A stretch of DNA of 64,000 nucleotides from Nostoc sp. UHCC 0926 (GTDB taxonomy: Bacteria > Cyanobacteriota > Cyanobacteriia > Cyanobacteriales > Nostocaceae). Location: assembly GCF_028623165.1 (NCBI RefSeq), contig NZ_CP117768.1, forward strand, positions 186,001-250,000. Reading direction: 5' to 3'. Below, piece by piece: positions 8,401 to 17,546 of this stretch (position 1 is its first letter; every line of letters begins with the position of its first letter). Made by a program: the position numbers and the translations under genes. Below the pieces are notes generated by a model, which did no database searches, was not told the origin of the DNA, and worked only from the letters and a program-made list of their open reading frames with translations.

Positions 8401-9472
8401 TAAGGATATTTCTAGCTGCGTTTTCGTCTCTATCCATTACGCATCCACACTGACAAACGTGGGTTCGAGTAGATAGAGTTTTCTTAACAGTTTCACCACA
8501 GCTAGAGCATTCTTGGCTACTATATTGCGGATTAACCGCAACCGTGACACGCTTGAATACTTTACCAAAGTACTCAATCCAGACACGAAACTGATACCAA
8601 GATGCATCATTTATAGACTTGGCTAAACAGTGATTTTTCACCATATTCTTAATCCTCAAATCTTCATAGGCTATCAAGTCGTTAGACTGAACTACGCACC
8701 GTGCTAATTTCACAGCATGGTCTTTACGTTGCCTACTTATTTTGAGGTGGCGTTTACCTAAAATTTGTCTAGCCTTACTTCTATTCTTTGAACCTTTTAT
8801 CTTTCTTGAAACTCGACGTTGTGAACGCTTGAGAACTTTTTCACCAATACGCAGGAACTTTGGGTTTTCAACCATCGTTCCATCTGAATCGGTGTAGTAT
8901 TCCTTAAGTCCAACGTCTAAACCAACCGTATTACCAGTCGGTTCTATATTCTCGGAACGTTCTACATCAATACAAAATTGAACATACACACCATCCGCAC
9001 GTTTCACCAACCTCACCCGTTTAATCTGGTTAATTTGGTAGAAGTGCAAATCACGAGTACCTTTGAGTTTTAACTTTCCAATACCTTTTTTGTCAGTGAA
9101 AGTTATTGATTTACGATTATCTGCAAGCTTCCATCCAGTCGATTTGTACTCAACAGATCGACAATCTTTCTGAAATCGAGGATACCCCTTTAAACCCGGA
9201 ATACCCTTCTTGCAGTTGTCATAAAACCGAGAGATAGAAGACCATGCTCTTTCAGCAGAAGCCTGTCTAGCCATTGAATTAAGTTCATTAGCAAAGGGAA
9301 AATTAGCCGCAAGTACAGCACAATATTTTTGCAAATCATTTTTACCTGTGCCTTTAACGTCCATCCATAGCCGAATACAGCTATTACGAATAAACTTTGC
9401 AGTCCGAATTGCATCATTTATTTTGCATAATTGCGCTGACTTCCCATAAGCTTTAAACTTAAAAACAAGCAT
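8282..9472 (-). CDS. tnpB: TnpB RNA-guided endonuclease of the IS element
   Basis: 396 residues from the ATG at 9472, which has a strong GGAGGT ribosome-binding site 5 bases upstream. An upstream GTG would overlap that site and is less likely. The RuvC triad is visible as D in GLDVGLKEY, E in AYEDLRIKNM and D in DRDENAARN, and the split zinc finger as CSSCG ... CQCGC. All catalytic residues are kept, so it is probably active. TnpB proteins are guided by an RNA made from the element's right end, here just past the stop and including the hairpin near 8250-8275, and cut DNA next to a TAM that equals the insertion target. Confidence 0.93.
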   Translation of the reverse strand: MLVFKFKAYGKSAQLCKINDAIRTAKFIRNSCIRLWMDVKGTGKNDLQKYCAVLAANFPFANELNSMARQASAERAWSSISRFYDNCKKGIPGLKGYPRFQKDCRSVEYKSTGWKLADNRKSITFTDKKGIGKLKLKGTRDLHFYQINQIKRVRLVKRADGVYVQFCIDVERSENIEPTGNTVGLDVGLKEYYTDSDGTMVENPKFLRIGEKVLKRSQRRVSRKIKGSKNRSKARQILGKRHLKISRQRKDHAVKLARCVVQSNDLIAYEDLRIKNMVKNHCLAKSINDASWYQFRVWIEYFGKVFKRVTVAVNPQYSSQECSSCGETVKKTLSTRTHVCQCGCVMDRDENAARNILSRGLGTVGHIGTSALDVGNTCGDETSTLVGANLQEQVMS

Positions 9473-9645
9473 CTTTTTACCTCCCACTTTATACTACCAC
9501 ACTTGGTATAAGATATTAGGAAGGTTGAAAAACTTTATACAATCTTGACGGCTGAATAAATTCAGCTATTCGCTTATATCCCCTATCTATTGCACAGAAG
9601 GCGGTACTACGTACCTGTTCTTCGGGGGCTTTACGCTTCACTATC

Positions 9646-9859
9646 GTAAATCTTGCTTAAGAAAACAGCGATTTAAATCCTTCTCTATATATCGCCTCCC
9701 CACCGCAAAAGCGTTAGGATTTGCTAACAGAGCAACTGTCTCAAAACTCGGTCTAGTAATCAAGTCGGGAAACTGGGCAAATTTTTGGATTAAGTAGGCC
9801 CCCGTAAACTCATTGCCATGAGTTCCACCGACAATTGCAACTCGATTAATCTGGTTCAC
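9646..9859 (-). pseudogene. Aspartoacylase, N-terminal part (gene split by IS)
   Basis: 71 codons plus one base of the aspartoacylase gene, starting ATG at 9859. The family zinc motif [11 protein letters not shown] (H and E ligands) is at about residues 11-21 and the DLNRCF segment at about 63-68. After codon 71 the frame enters the IS and stops at a TAG three bases in. Together with 7566-8242 it would make a full-length 296-residue enzyme, typical for the family, so the insertion is recent or at least has left the flanks undamaged. Family members deacylate N-acyl aspartate or related amino acids. Confidence 0.9.
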
Positions 9860-9970
9860 GATTACACCAACTTTGGAATGCAGCCATTGAGGTATCAGTT
9901 TTCAATCTACCTTATGAGGCATTCACCGAAACAGTGCTAGGTGGGAAGATTCATAAGTACTACTTCTTAC

Positions 9971-11029
9971 TCAGCCCTCAGCCCTACTGAAGCCAATGGG
10001 ATCGCGACCATGTGGTTGATCAAGATAAGACATATCAGGCCCATCGGGAATGATGCCGCCTGGATTGAGTGGGAATAGGTTCCCGTAGTAGTCCCGTTTC
10101 ACACTCTCTACATCGCAGGTGTCAGCTACACCTGGAAGCTGATATAGATCACGTAAGTAAGCTCCAAGGTTCTGATAGTCTCGAATTCGCTGCCTATTGC
10201 ACTTAAACAACCCATAGTAGGCACTATCAAACCGAAATAACGTCGTGAATAAACGCACATCTGCGAGTGTGAGATTGTCCCCACACAGATATCGACTATT
10301 CTGCAATGCTATGTCAATCTCATCGAGAGTTGCGAACAGTTCATTACAGGCTTGATTGTATGCTTCTTGGGTTTGGGCAAAACCGCAGCGATACACACCG
10401 TTATTTACCGCGTGATAAATCTTTTCATTCCACCAGTCAATCTTTTCTTTGAGTGCTTCTGGGTAGAGATCGAGTGGGGGATTATTGGCAAACTCGTTAA
10501 ACTGAGAGTTCAGCATGATGATAATCTCTGAACTCTCATTATTGACGATAGTTTTTGTTTGGTTATCCCATAAAATTGGAACTGTAGAGCGTCCACTGTA
10601 ACCAGGTTCTGCCAGCTGATAAAATTCAGCCAGTGTGTTACAACCTTCTTCTTCCTCGTTGAATATCCAACCGCCTTCAATGGGAGAAGGAGAGACGATA
10701 CATATTGATATTACCGCTTCGAGTTTTTTGAGCGATCGCACTACCAAGGTTCGGTGCGCCCAAGGACAGCCCAGCCCAACATAGAGTTTGTAGCGTCCCT
10801 CTGCTGGTGGGTGTGGATTTCCTTCTTCTTTACCGATGAACTTCCGAAACTGGCTATGAGGACGAATATACGCTCCCGACTGATTGCTAGGAGCAAGCTT
10901 TGACATCATGATCTGCCACATACTCGTCCAAACAAACTTTCCCAGCCAGATGATCAGCTTGGGAGGGAGTGTCTTGCCCTTTTTCTTTGGGAGATTTTTC
11001 TCGTTATCCATTGGAGTTGAGTTGCTCAT
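9971..11029 (-). CDS. Glutathionyl-hydroquinone reductase-like GST (ECM4/YqjG family)
   Basis: 352 residues from the ATG at 11029 (MSNSTPMDNEKN); a longer frame to 11104 lacks support. The thioredoxin-fold N-terminal domain carries GLGCPWAHRT with catalytic C88, the CPWA signature of glutathionyl-hydroquinone reductases, which reduce glutathionyl-quinones via an active-site cysteine. The helical GST C-terminal domain follows, with NLTLADVRLFTTLFRFD and GAYLRDLYQLPGVADTCD typical of the family. The C-terminal GPDMSYLDQPHGRD tail is also a family trait. The N-terminal hydrophobic helix LIIWLGKFVWTSMWQIM is longer than usual and might associate with membrane. Likely role in quinone or xenobiotic detoxification. 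Confidence 0.85.
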   Translation of the reverse strand: MSNSTPMDNEKNLPKKKGKTLPPKLIIWLGKFVWTSMWQIMMSKLAPSNQSGAYIRPHSQFRKFIGKEEGNPHPPAEGRYKLYVGLGCPWAHRTLVVRSLKKLEAVISICIVSPSPIEGGWIFNEEEEGCNTLAEFYQLAEPGYSGRSTVPILWDNQTKTIVNNESSEIIIMLNSQFNEFANNPPLDLYPEALKEKIDWWNEKIYHAVNNGVYRCGFAQTQEAYNQACNELFATLDEIDIALQNSRYLCGDNLTLADVRLFTTLFRFDSAYYGLFKCNRQRIRDYQNLGAYLRDLYQLPGVADTCDVESVKRDYYGNLFPLNPGGIIPDGPDMSYLDQPHGRDPIGFSRAEG

Positions 11030-11752
11030 GGCAACAATCTTGCTTTGAGAGCGATTGACGTTACCACTGTTTCTCCTAAGTAGGTTTCCATGCTTACAAC
11101 CCACTCTGAGTTTTACTACTTTACTTTACTACGCTTTCCCTATACTTTGTATCATGCTGATTGCAAAAAATTTCTCAGCTAATCGTCTCAAAGGAGCGAT
11201 CGCAACCAAAAGCGATCGCCACATCTCAAACTGAGTCTAACCATTGCTTCCTAAAAAACCTACTTTCCCCAGTTTAATTCGTGTATCTGCTGTAGTAAAT
11301 TACCAATTAATTTAGCAAAGGTCTTAATGCGGATGTCGTGATCCTCTTAATTCTATAAAATTTTTGTATAATACTATACTAATATTAAAATTTAAGATTA
11401 TCAACCATTTATCAATAAGTAATAGTGTTTAAAACCTAGTCATAAATCGAGGTCGGAAAAACAATTTTTAAGCCAGCGATGTCAATGGCAAGCTGTTTGG
11501 CGTTTATGCATAGTATTTAAAAGCATCGTTCAGTCTTACCTCAAGAACCCAGTACAAAGCTTAATTAGATACTCGACAGCATGGATGATTCACAGTGTAA
11601 TTACTACTTATTAAATAGTAATTACACTATCTTATTATAAAACACATCACATCTTAATATTAAATAAGCCTAAAAAAGGATAGATATAATAGTGAAATTA
11701 CTGAAATAAAGAACAAAAACATAAAACTTACATAGGAATAATTGTAAATAAA
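11030..11752. other. AT-rich intergenic region
   Basis: About 720 bases between divergent genes with no supported gene. It contains two HIP1 octamers near 11200 and long A/T-rich stretches from 11340 to 11750. The divergent promoters of the reductase and oxidase genes must lie here. No clear operator or hairpin was recognised. Confidence 0.5.
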
Positions 11753-13240
11753 GTGACTCAACCTAATAATAAGAGTGACCTTCAAGAGAAAACGGATGTA
11801 GGGACTTTCATAGCTCAGGCTACTACCACAGACAAATGGCAAGTATTGTCGTACAGTGCTCCAATCCTACCTATGCATGCCGCTCTACTTCGTACTGGTA
11901 AAATATTCTTTTTCTGCGGTTCAGGTAATGATCCGGCTCGATTAAATACTCCTTATGACAGTGTGGTTTGGGATGTAACTAAAGGAACCTTTTCCCGTCA
12001 AGCGCCTCCATTGGATGATAATAATCAACCTATTGACCTTTTTTGCGCTGGTCAGTCCTTCCGCTCTGAGGGTCTGTTAATGGTTGCGGGTGGAACTCTG
12101 CGCTATGACCCATTTTGTGGTTCACCCTCTGCTCTGATGTTTGATCCCATTACCGAAAAATGGGTCAAGAAGCCATCAATGAATAATGGCCGCTGGTATC
12201 CTACTGTGTTAACACTAGGCAGCGGTCGGATCTTTGCACTGTCTGGACCGGATAAAGATGGCAAGCTCAACAGACAACCAGAAATTTATTCTGTTACATT
12301 TCCAAATGGTTGGAACGCTTTTCCAGTAACTAGTTCCTTCCCCCAATACGCAAATTTATTTTTACTAAGTAATGGTAACATCTTTTATTCAGGTGCTCAG
12401 ATGGGCGGCAACTATGGAGTAGCGCCAACGATACTAACTGTACCAGGAACATTTACGCAAACGATGACAGAAAAAGTGGTGACAGGACTGCAAAACTCAG
12501 GTTCCTGTAACCAAGCTACCAGTGTGCTTTTACCACCAGCACAAGACCAAAAAGTCATGATTATCGGTGGGGGTGATAATACTACAGCAACAAACAGGGT
12601 AAATATTGTAGATTTAAAAGCTACTAACCCAACTTACGTAGCAGCCAAGTCTCTAAACTATGCTCGGATGCATCTGAGCGCAGTTTTGTTGCCCGATCGC
12701 ACAGTGTTTGTTTGCAATGGTAGCAAAATGAGTGAAGACACAAAACAATCAATGCTGCCAGCAGAAATCTACAATCCAGTCACAAATACCTGGACAGTAG
12801 TAGCTAAACAAAATGTCCCCCGTGTATATCACTCAGTGGCCTTGCTCCTGCCAGATGGTAGGGTAGCAACAGCTGGAGGTAACCCCGCGCGGACTGTCAA
12901 TGAACTGCGATTAGAAATTTACAGTCCTGCGTATATGTCGCGGTCACGACCAATCATTCAGAGCGCTCCTCAAACATTGAGCTACGGGCTGCAATTTACG
13001 ATTCAGACACCCCAGGCTGGGAATATTAAATGGGTTAGTCTGATTAGACCAATGGCAACCACTCATTCCTGCGATACAGAACAAAGGTTAGTGGATCTAC
13101 CGATTAATTCTCGGAACGCTACTTCTCTCAATGTCACGGTAACAAACAATCGAAACATAGCGCCACCAGGCTGGTACATGCTTTTTATTAGTGACAATAA
13201 TGGAACACCATCAGTAGCAACCTGGACGCGATTATTTTAG
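11753..13240 (+). CDS. Galactose/glyoxal oxidase-like kelch protein (copper radical oxidase)
   Basis: 495 residues: kelch-type beta-propeller (about 30-385) followed by the DUF1929 / early-set Ig-like domain (about 395-495). All residues that build the copper-radical site in galactose and glyoxal oxidases can be matched: C98 (FCAGQ) and Y149 (RWYPT) for the Cys-Tyr cofactor, Y359-H360 (RVYHS) and H438 (TTHSCDTEQR) as copper ligands. Such enzymes oxidise alcohols or aldehydes with release of H2O2. No signal peptide is visible with this GTG start and no better upstream start exists before the stop near 11704, which is odd for an enzyme class that is usually secreted. The next gene encodes a Tat-exported protein. 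Confidence 0.8.
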   Translation: MTQPNNKSDLQEKTDVGTFIAQATTTDKWQVLSYSAPILPMHAALLRTGKIFFFCGSGNDPARLNTPYDSVVWDVTKGTFSRQAPPLDDNNQPIDLFCAGQSFRSEGLLMVAGGTLRYDPFCGSPSALMFDPITEKWVKKPSMNNGRWYPTVLTLGSGRIFALSGPDKDGKLNRQPEIYSVTFPNGWNAFPVTSSFPQYANLFLLSNGNIFYSGAQMGGNYGVAPTILTVPGTFTQTMTEKVVTGLQNSGSCNQATSVLLPPAQDQKVMIIGGGDNTTATNRVNIVDLKATNPTYVAAKSLNYARMHLSAVLLPDRTVFVCNGSKMSEDTKQSMLPAEIYNPVTNTWTVVAKQNVPRVYHSVALLLPDGRVATAGGNPARTVNELRLEIYSPAYMSRSRPIIQSAPQTLSYGLQFTIQTPQAGNIKWVSLIRPMATTHSCDTEQRLVDLPINSRNATSLNVTVTNNRNIAPPGWYMLFISDNNGTPSVATWTRLF

Positions 13241-13454
13241 CTTTAGAGGATATTTTAAAAGGGTCTATTTGCTCTCCTAGTTAGCACAGCAAGGTATCTC
13301 AGTACATGGCTAAAACCTTGATTTATCATCGAAGTTAACCCAAGTTAGAACAGCAAAATTCTAGCTTTTAGGACTTTTAAAATATCCTCTTACAGGTGAT
13401 GTTCAATACACTGCATTTTACTCAATAAAAGTCATTAATTCTAGGAGTAGAAAT

Positions 13455-14576
13455 ATGAATTACAAGGTATCACGTCGAAAGTTTGGCCAGTTGGCACTTG
13501 CTGGAACTATAGTATCTGGACTTAGTTATCTAACTAACAAAGCCTTGGCGCAAACACCAAGTTTTAAAATTATAGGTATAGGTTCTGGCTCTATCATCAG
13601 CACTGACCAAACAGCTATTCCAGAGGTAAACACCACTGAATTAGACAGCTCTGCCTCAAACAATGTAGTCACAGATATTAAGCCTGTAGGGCTAGGACTA
13701 GTTTTGCAATCCTTTGGTTTGCAATCCTCAAATACAGGAAACGTTCAGCTTGTAAGTCCACTAATCTCTCAGATACTTGCCCAGCACGGTACAGCTTTAG
13801 TAAAGTCTAATGATGCATTGAATGTCTTCACTTCTTTAAGCGATGGCACACTTACCGATCAACTTACATCTTTGACTAACGGGATAGTGAGTGGCTCCAC
13901 TTCTTCAAGCAATGGCACACTTAGCGATAGCGTTAAACCTTTAGTAGAGGCTAACGAGACATTGAGTGGCTTCACTTGTTTAAGCGATGGCACACTTGTT
14001 GTAGCCGTTACTCCTGTTAGCGCTAGTAAAAGAGAGAAGACACCTACTCGCATTACATTTTTGGGTACGCCTGTAAAAACTTTGATAGTCTCAGGACTTA
14101 AACAGAGTCAACAGCTTGGAAGCTTGGTAGGCACTAATGATGGGCGACTCATCGGTCTAGTAAATAAGAAGAACGGTACACCGCCGATCAAATTGGTAGA
14201 TATTGACCTTCAAACAGGAGAGATCAGTGTTATTAGTAAAGTAAAATTCCCAAACGATGAGCGAGTCAGCAATCTAGCTGAATGCCCAGATGGAAAACTC
14301 TATACGTCCTTAGTTGGACCAGGTGGTGAAACAACTCTGGTGCAGCTAGATTCAAATCAAAAAAATCCGATCAGACTGGCACAATTGAAACTTAATGGTA
14401 AACCATGGAATAATGGCTTACAAAGCTTAGTTTGCTCTGCAACAGGTCAACTCATCGCTTTTGGAGCGCTGAGGTATGAGACACCTAATGTTGTGTATAG
14501 CGTAGATAAGAACACTGGAAACATGACTCGGCTACAAGACTTTGACGCTGCTCAGATTACGCTTGCTCGTGGGTAG
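13455..14576 (+). CDS. Tat-signal protein with propeller-like repeats, unknown function
   Basis: 373 residues. The N terminus has a twin-arginine signal (VSRRKFGQLALAGTI, cleavage probably after NKALA near residue 32), predicting export of a folded protein. Three copies of a short motif, FTSLSDGTL / STSSSNGTL / FTCLSDGTL, occur between about residues 120 and 180, and the later part has beta-propeller-like strands (GRLIGLVNKKNGTPPIKLVD, GKLYTSLVG). No enzyme family recognised. It lies 214 bases after the copper-radical-oxidase-like gene in the same orientation, followed by a good terminator, so the two may share a function. An AGGAG ribosome-binding site precedes the ATG. Confidence 0.65.
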   Translation: MNYKVSRRKFGQLALAGTIVSGLSYLTNKALAQTPSFKIIGIGSGSIISTDQTAIPEVNTTELDSSASNNVVTDIKPVGLGLVLQSFGLQSSNTGNVQLVSPLISQILAQHGTALVKSNDALNVFTSLSDGTLTDQLTSLTNGIVSGSTSSSNGTLSDSVKPLVEANETLSGFTCLSDGTLVVAVTPVSASKREKTPTRITFLGTPVKTLIVSGLKQSQQLGSLVGTNDGRLIGLVNKKNGTPPIKLVDIDLQTGEISVISKVKFPNDERVSNLAECPDGKLYTSLVGPGGETTLVQLDSNQKNPIRLAQLKLNGKPWNNGLQSLVCSATGQLIAFGALRYETPNVVYSVDKNTGNMTRLQDFDAAQITLARG

Positions 14577-14610
14577 AAGGGATTGAGCCGATATCTAGCA
14601 AAAAAGTGCC

Positions 14611-14640
14611 AAGCCCTCATCTTGCCTTGAGGGCTTTTTA
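14611..14640 (+). terminator. Factor-independent terminator
   Basis: AAGCCCTCA pairs with TTGAGGGCTT around a short loop, followed by a T-run (GGGCTTTTTATT). It lies 35 bases after the stop of the Tat-signal protein gene. The A-rich other side could also serve the convergent ribokinase gene. Confidence 0.8.
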
Positions 14641-14714
14641 TTGGCATTGATTGGTACACCTTATTATTAAGAATATTTTGAGTATTTTAATTGATTGACA
14701 AAAGGCGCTTTATT

Positions 14715-15647
14715 CTAACCTCTCACAGATACCCTTTCCCTAAGAAACGCATCAAATGTAAATTTATCCGGTAGCGAAGTTTGTGCGCCTGGTTTTGTTG
14801 TCGCCAAAGCACCTGCTGCTGCACCCCAAATAACTGCCTGATGTAAAGAAAGTCCTTCAAAAAGTGCTGCCGTTAAGCCGCCATTAAAAGCATCGCCAGC
14901 AGCTACTGTGTCAATCGCACGAACTGGAAACGCTGGTACAAAAAACTTTTCCTCAGCAGTGGCACAAAAAACACCTTTAGCACCCAGTTTAACGATCGCA
15001 CATTTCACACCCCGTTGTAATAAAACTCCAGCTGCTTTGGCTGCAAGTTCTTCTCCATCCACAGGAAAACCCACTAACTGCGCGGCTTCAACTTCATTCG
15101 GTGTGATAATGTCCACTAACGGGTAAAGTTCATCTGGGAAATCAGATTGTGCAGGTGCAGGGTCGAGAATTACGGTTATTTTGGTTTTTCTTGCGGCTTT
15201 AGCGGCTGCAACCACAGTAGTAATCGGAATTTCTAATTGTAAAAGCAGTGCTGTAGCTTCTGGTAATAAATGGGACAATCGTTCTACATCTTCTTGATTG
15301 ACACACCCATTTGCACCAGGAATTACAATAATTTGATTTTCACCGGTATGATTTACGGCGATGATGGCGACTCCAGAACTAACAGTCTCATCCACGAAAA
15401 TATTGTCAATCTGCACACCAGATGCTTGCAAATTGTTGACAAGTTCCACACCAAAACCGTCTGCACCTACACGCCCCACCATTTGGGTAGGAATTCCCAA
15501 TCTTGCTAATGCTACGGCTTGATTAGCTCCTTTACCTCCTGAAACTTGAAAAAAGTCTTCTCCTAGCAACGTTTCTCCTGCGACTGGCAACCGGGGTGCT
15601 GTTGCTACCAAGTCTATATTTATGCTGCCGAAGATGATAATGCTCAT
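14715..15647 (-). CDS. rbsK: Ribokinase (PfkB family)
   Basis: 310 residues from the ATG at 15647 (MSIIIFGSINIDLV); the longer frame starting at 15677 adds residues outside the family. The PfkB signatures are clear: GGKGANQAVALARLG at about 38-52 for sugar binding, and DTVAAGDAFNGGL near residue 246-258 with the catalytic aspartate of AAGD. Phosphorylates ribose (or a related pentose) to ribose-5-phosphate using ATP in the cytosol. No ribose transporter, rbsD or repressor gene is adjacent. Converges with the Tat-protein gene over a shared terminator region. Confidence 0.88.
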   Translation of the reverse strand: MSIIIFGSINIDLVATAPRLPVAGETLLGEDFFQVSGGKGANQAVALARLGIPTQMVGRVGADGFGVELVNNLQASGVQIDNIFVDETVSSGVAIIAVNHTGENQIIVIPGANGCVNQEDVERLSHLLPEATALLLQLEIPITTVVAAAKAARKTKITVILDPAPAQSDFPDELYPLVDIITPNEVEAAQLVGFPVDGEELAAKAAGVLLQRGVKCAIVKLGAKGVFCATAEEKFFVPAFPVRAIDTVAAGDAFNGGLTAALFEGLSLHQAVIWGAAAGALATTKPGAQTSLPDKFTFDAFLRERVSVRG

Positions 15648-15883
15648 GATGCTTATTTTTGTTGATCTTAAAGTCATTTAGCCTAATATTACAGTCAGCG
15701 ATCGCAACTGTTGTTTTGCCAATGGTAGAGGTCGAATCTTTGCGATCCCATTTTTTGATTTTGACGCGAATATTATTTGGTATGAAACTAAAAAAACAAT
15801 CTTGTTACAAGTTACTTTCTTGCTCTAGACAAATGAATGGTTCTAACAAATCATATCGCTTCTATATTACCCTGAACAAATTA

Positions 15884-16567
15884 CTAACGCTGAACTTGCT
15901 GAATCAGGGCTTGTGTTTGTTGATAAGCTTGAGTATCACCTTTTTTAAGAAATAATCTTGCAGCTTCTTGAAGGTCTGTGACAGCACTCTTACTATCTCC
16001 TAAAGCATATTTTGCCAGTCCTCGATTACCGTAGGCATCAGCTAGATTAGGATTGATTTTTAGTGCTTGGTTAAAATTTGCGATCGCTTGTTGATGATTT
16101 CCCTGTCTAAAATGGGCTAGTCCTAGATTGTAATAACCATCTTGTGAGGTTGGATCAATTTTCACTGTCTGATTAAAGTCGGCAATGGCTTTCTGAAAAT
16201 CTCCTAGTTCTACATAAGAGATTCCCCGACCATTATAAGCATCTGTATGCTTAGGATTTAAACGCAACGCTAGGTTAAAGTCAGTGATTGCTGCACTAAA
16301 GTCTTTTAATTGAGATTTAGCCAAACCTCGAAGGCAAAAACCCTCATAAAATCGTGGATTCAGCCGCACTACAGAATCAAAATCTGCGATCGCTCCTTTG
16401 AAGTTGCCTTGCTCAAGCTTTTGCACCCCTTGGTTATAGTAATCTTGAAAGTTCGCCCCCTTCAGAGGTATTTGTGCTTCTTGTGCATAAACAGCAGGCA
16501 TTACACTCAGTACACTCAGTACACTCGTTATTCCCAAGAGGGCTATTGTTCGCTTGATATGGTTCAT
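15884..16567 (-). CDS. Exported TPR-repeat protein
   Basis: 227 residues with an N-terminal signal-like hydrophobic segment (IALLGITSVLSVLSVMPAVYAQ) and predicted cleavage after VYA. The rest is about five tandem tetratricopeptide repeats (for example AIADFNQTVKIDPTSQDGYY, AIANFNQALKINPNLADAYG), so it is a periplasmic or lumenal protein-protein scaffold. The signal peptide contains a DNA tandem repeat of nine bases (ACACTCAGT, 16504-16528) coding Ser-Val-Leu units, a possible length-variable site. Partner unknown; gene stands alone. Confidence 0.75.
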   Translation of the reverse strand: MNHIKRTIALLGITSVLSVLSVMPAVYAQEAQIPLKGANFQDYYNQGVQKLEQGNFKGAIADFDSVVRLNPRFYEGFCLRGLAKSQLKDFSAAITDFNLALRLNPKHTDAYNGRGISYVELGDFQKAIADFNQTVKIDPTSQDGYYNLGLAHFRQGNHQQAIANFNQALKINPNLADAYGNRGLAKYALGDSKSAVTDLQEAARLFLKKGDTQAYQQTQALIQQVQR

Positions 16568-16790
16568 AGCTTTACCTCTTTATAACTTGCAGCACAACAT
16601 TGGATTGCCAAGGAATCTGTTCAATCTGTTCCTTTACTCTAACAATTGGGCATTGGGGATTGAGGAGCGTGAAAAACTTTTTATAAGGATAGACTTAGAT
16701 ATCTTAAGATTAATAAACAGGAATCGTTATTTTTCGTCTTAAATTTGTAGCTTACTAAAAATCTGAGGTTATGCCGCAGTTGGGTAATTT

Positions 16791-17546
16791 ATGACACGCC
16801 GTCAGTATCGTAATCCACCAATAGCAGAGGCGGTCTGTGAGTTTCGCTTTGCTCCTGGACAAGCATGGAATCTTACAGTACCAGGCTTGTTCTATGAAAA
16901 AATAAGAGATTTATACACAGGTGAGCCACAGCAGCAAAACTTAATAGTAACGGAATTTAAATCTGGGCAGATACCTGCAAACCCTGATCTGACGGTAACA
17001 CAAGGCGTGACTAAGCTGCTGTTCCCTTCCGCCGATGCGACCAAATTAGTAGGTGTGGGGCCCGATACACTGAGCATTCATAGTCTTCGCCCTTATGAAG
17101 GGTGGGATGAATTTAGTCACAGAATTGATCAGGCATTCCAATTTTATTTAGAAGTTGCTAAACCTGTTGGTGTAACCCGTATTGCTATTCGCTACATAAA
17201 TCAAATAGCTATTTCAGTTGATGAGGCAGTTGAGCTTAGTGAATATTTCAGTGTATATCCTCAGCTGCCCGATGGTGTTCCAAGCAAAATATCAGGATTT
17301 GTGACGCGAACTGAATCAATTTATGAAGATATTCCAATTAGGCTAGCGATAACGTTGTCGGATGCCGGAGCGCCATCTGGAGAAGTTGTATTTATACTTG
17401 ATTTGGAAGTTTCTCAAACCTGGATAGAAAAGTCTCTATCCCTTAAAGAAGTGCTTTCTAATTTACATGAATTAAAGAGCAGAGAAGGACAAGTCTTTGA
17501 AAGTTTGATTACTGATCGCACAAGGGAGTTATTCGATGTCAAGTAA
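16791..17546 (+). CDS. TIGR04255 family protein
   Basis: 251 residues. The opening RRQYRNPPIAEAVCEFRF followed by a mixed alpha/beta protein with GVTRIAIRYINQI in the middle matches the TIGR04255 family as I know it, a widespread bacterial family of unknown function. No catalytic motif, signal peptide or membrane segment. It overlaps the next gene by 11 bases and is the first of three tightly packed co-directional genes (16791-18627), so an operon is clear. The neighbourhood shows no housekeeping link. Function unknown. Confidence 0.75.
   Translation: MTRRQYRNPPIAEAVCEFRFAPGQAWNLTVPGLFYEKIRDLYTGEPQQQNLIVTEFKSGQIPANPDLTVTQGVTKLLFPSADATKLVGVGPDTLSIHSLRPYEGWDEFSHRIDQAFQFYLEVAKPVGVTRIAIRYINQIAISVDEAVELSEYFSVYPQLPDGVPSKISGFVTRTESIYEDIPIRLAITLSDAGAPSGEVVFILDLEVSQTWIEKSLSLKEVLSNLHELKSREGQVFESLITDRTRELFDVK

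Larger units (their letters stand above)
8243..9645 (-). mobile_element. IS200/IS605-family element, TnpB-only (IS1341 type)
   Basis: 1403 bases inserted in the aspartoacylase gene. On the minus strand it begins after GATTTAC (boundary 9645/9646) and ends ...GGGGAGTGTCAA (boundary 8243/8242). These boundaries are deduced from the single joint that restores the host frame. There is no target duplication, as expected for single-strand peel-and-paste transposition 3' of a short target (TTTAC or TTAC). The right-end hairpin CCCCGTCGCTTCAGCGCGGGG lies just inside 8243. No tnpA (Y1 transposase) gene is present, so movement would need TnpA in trans. Confidence 0.88.

Noticed and set aside
9971..11104. 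Longer start for the GST-like protein (GTG/ATG at 11104)
   Set aside because: The extra 25 residues (Arg/Asn/Ser-rich) match no family feature, and the ATG at 11029 fits better.
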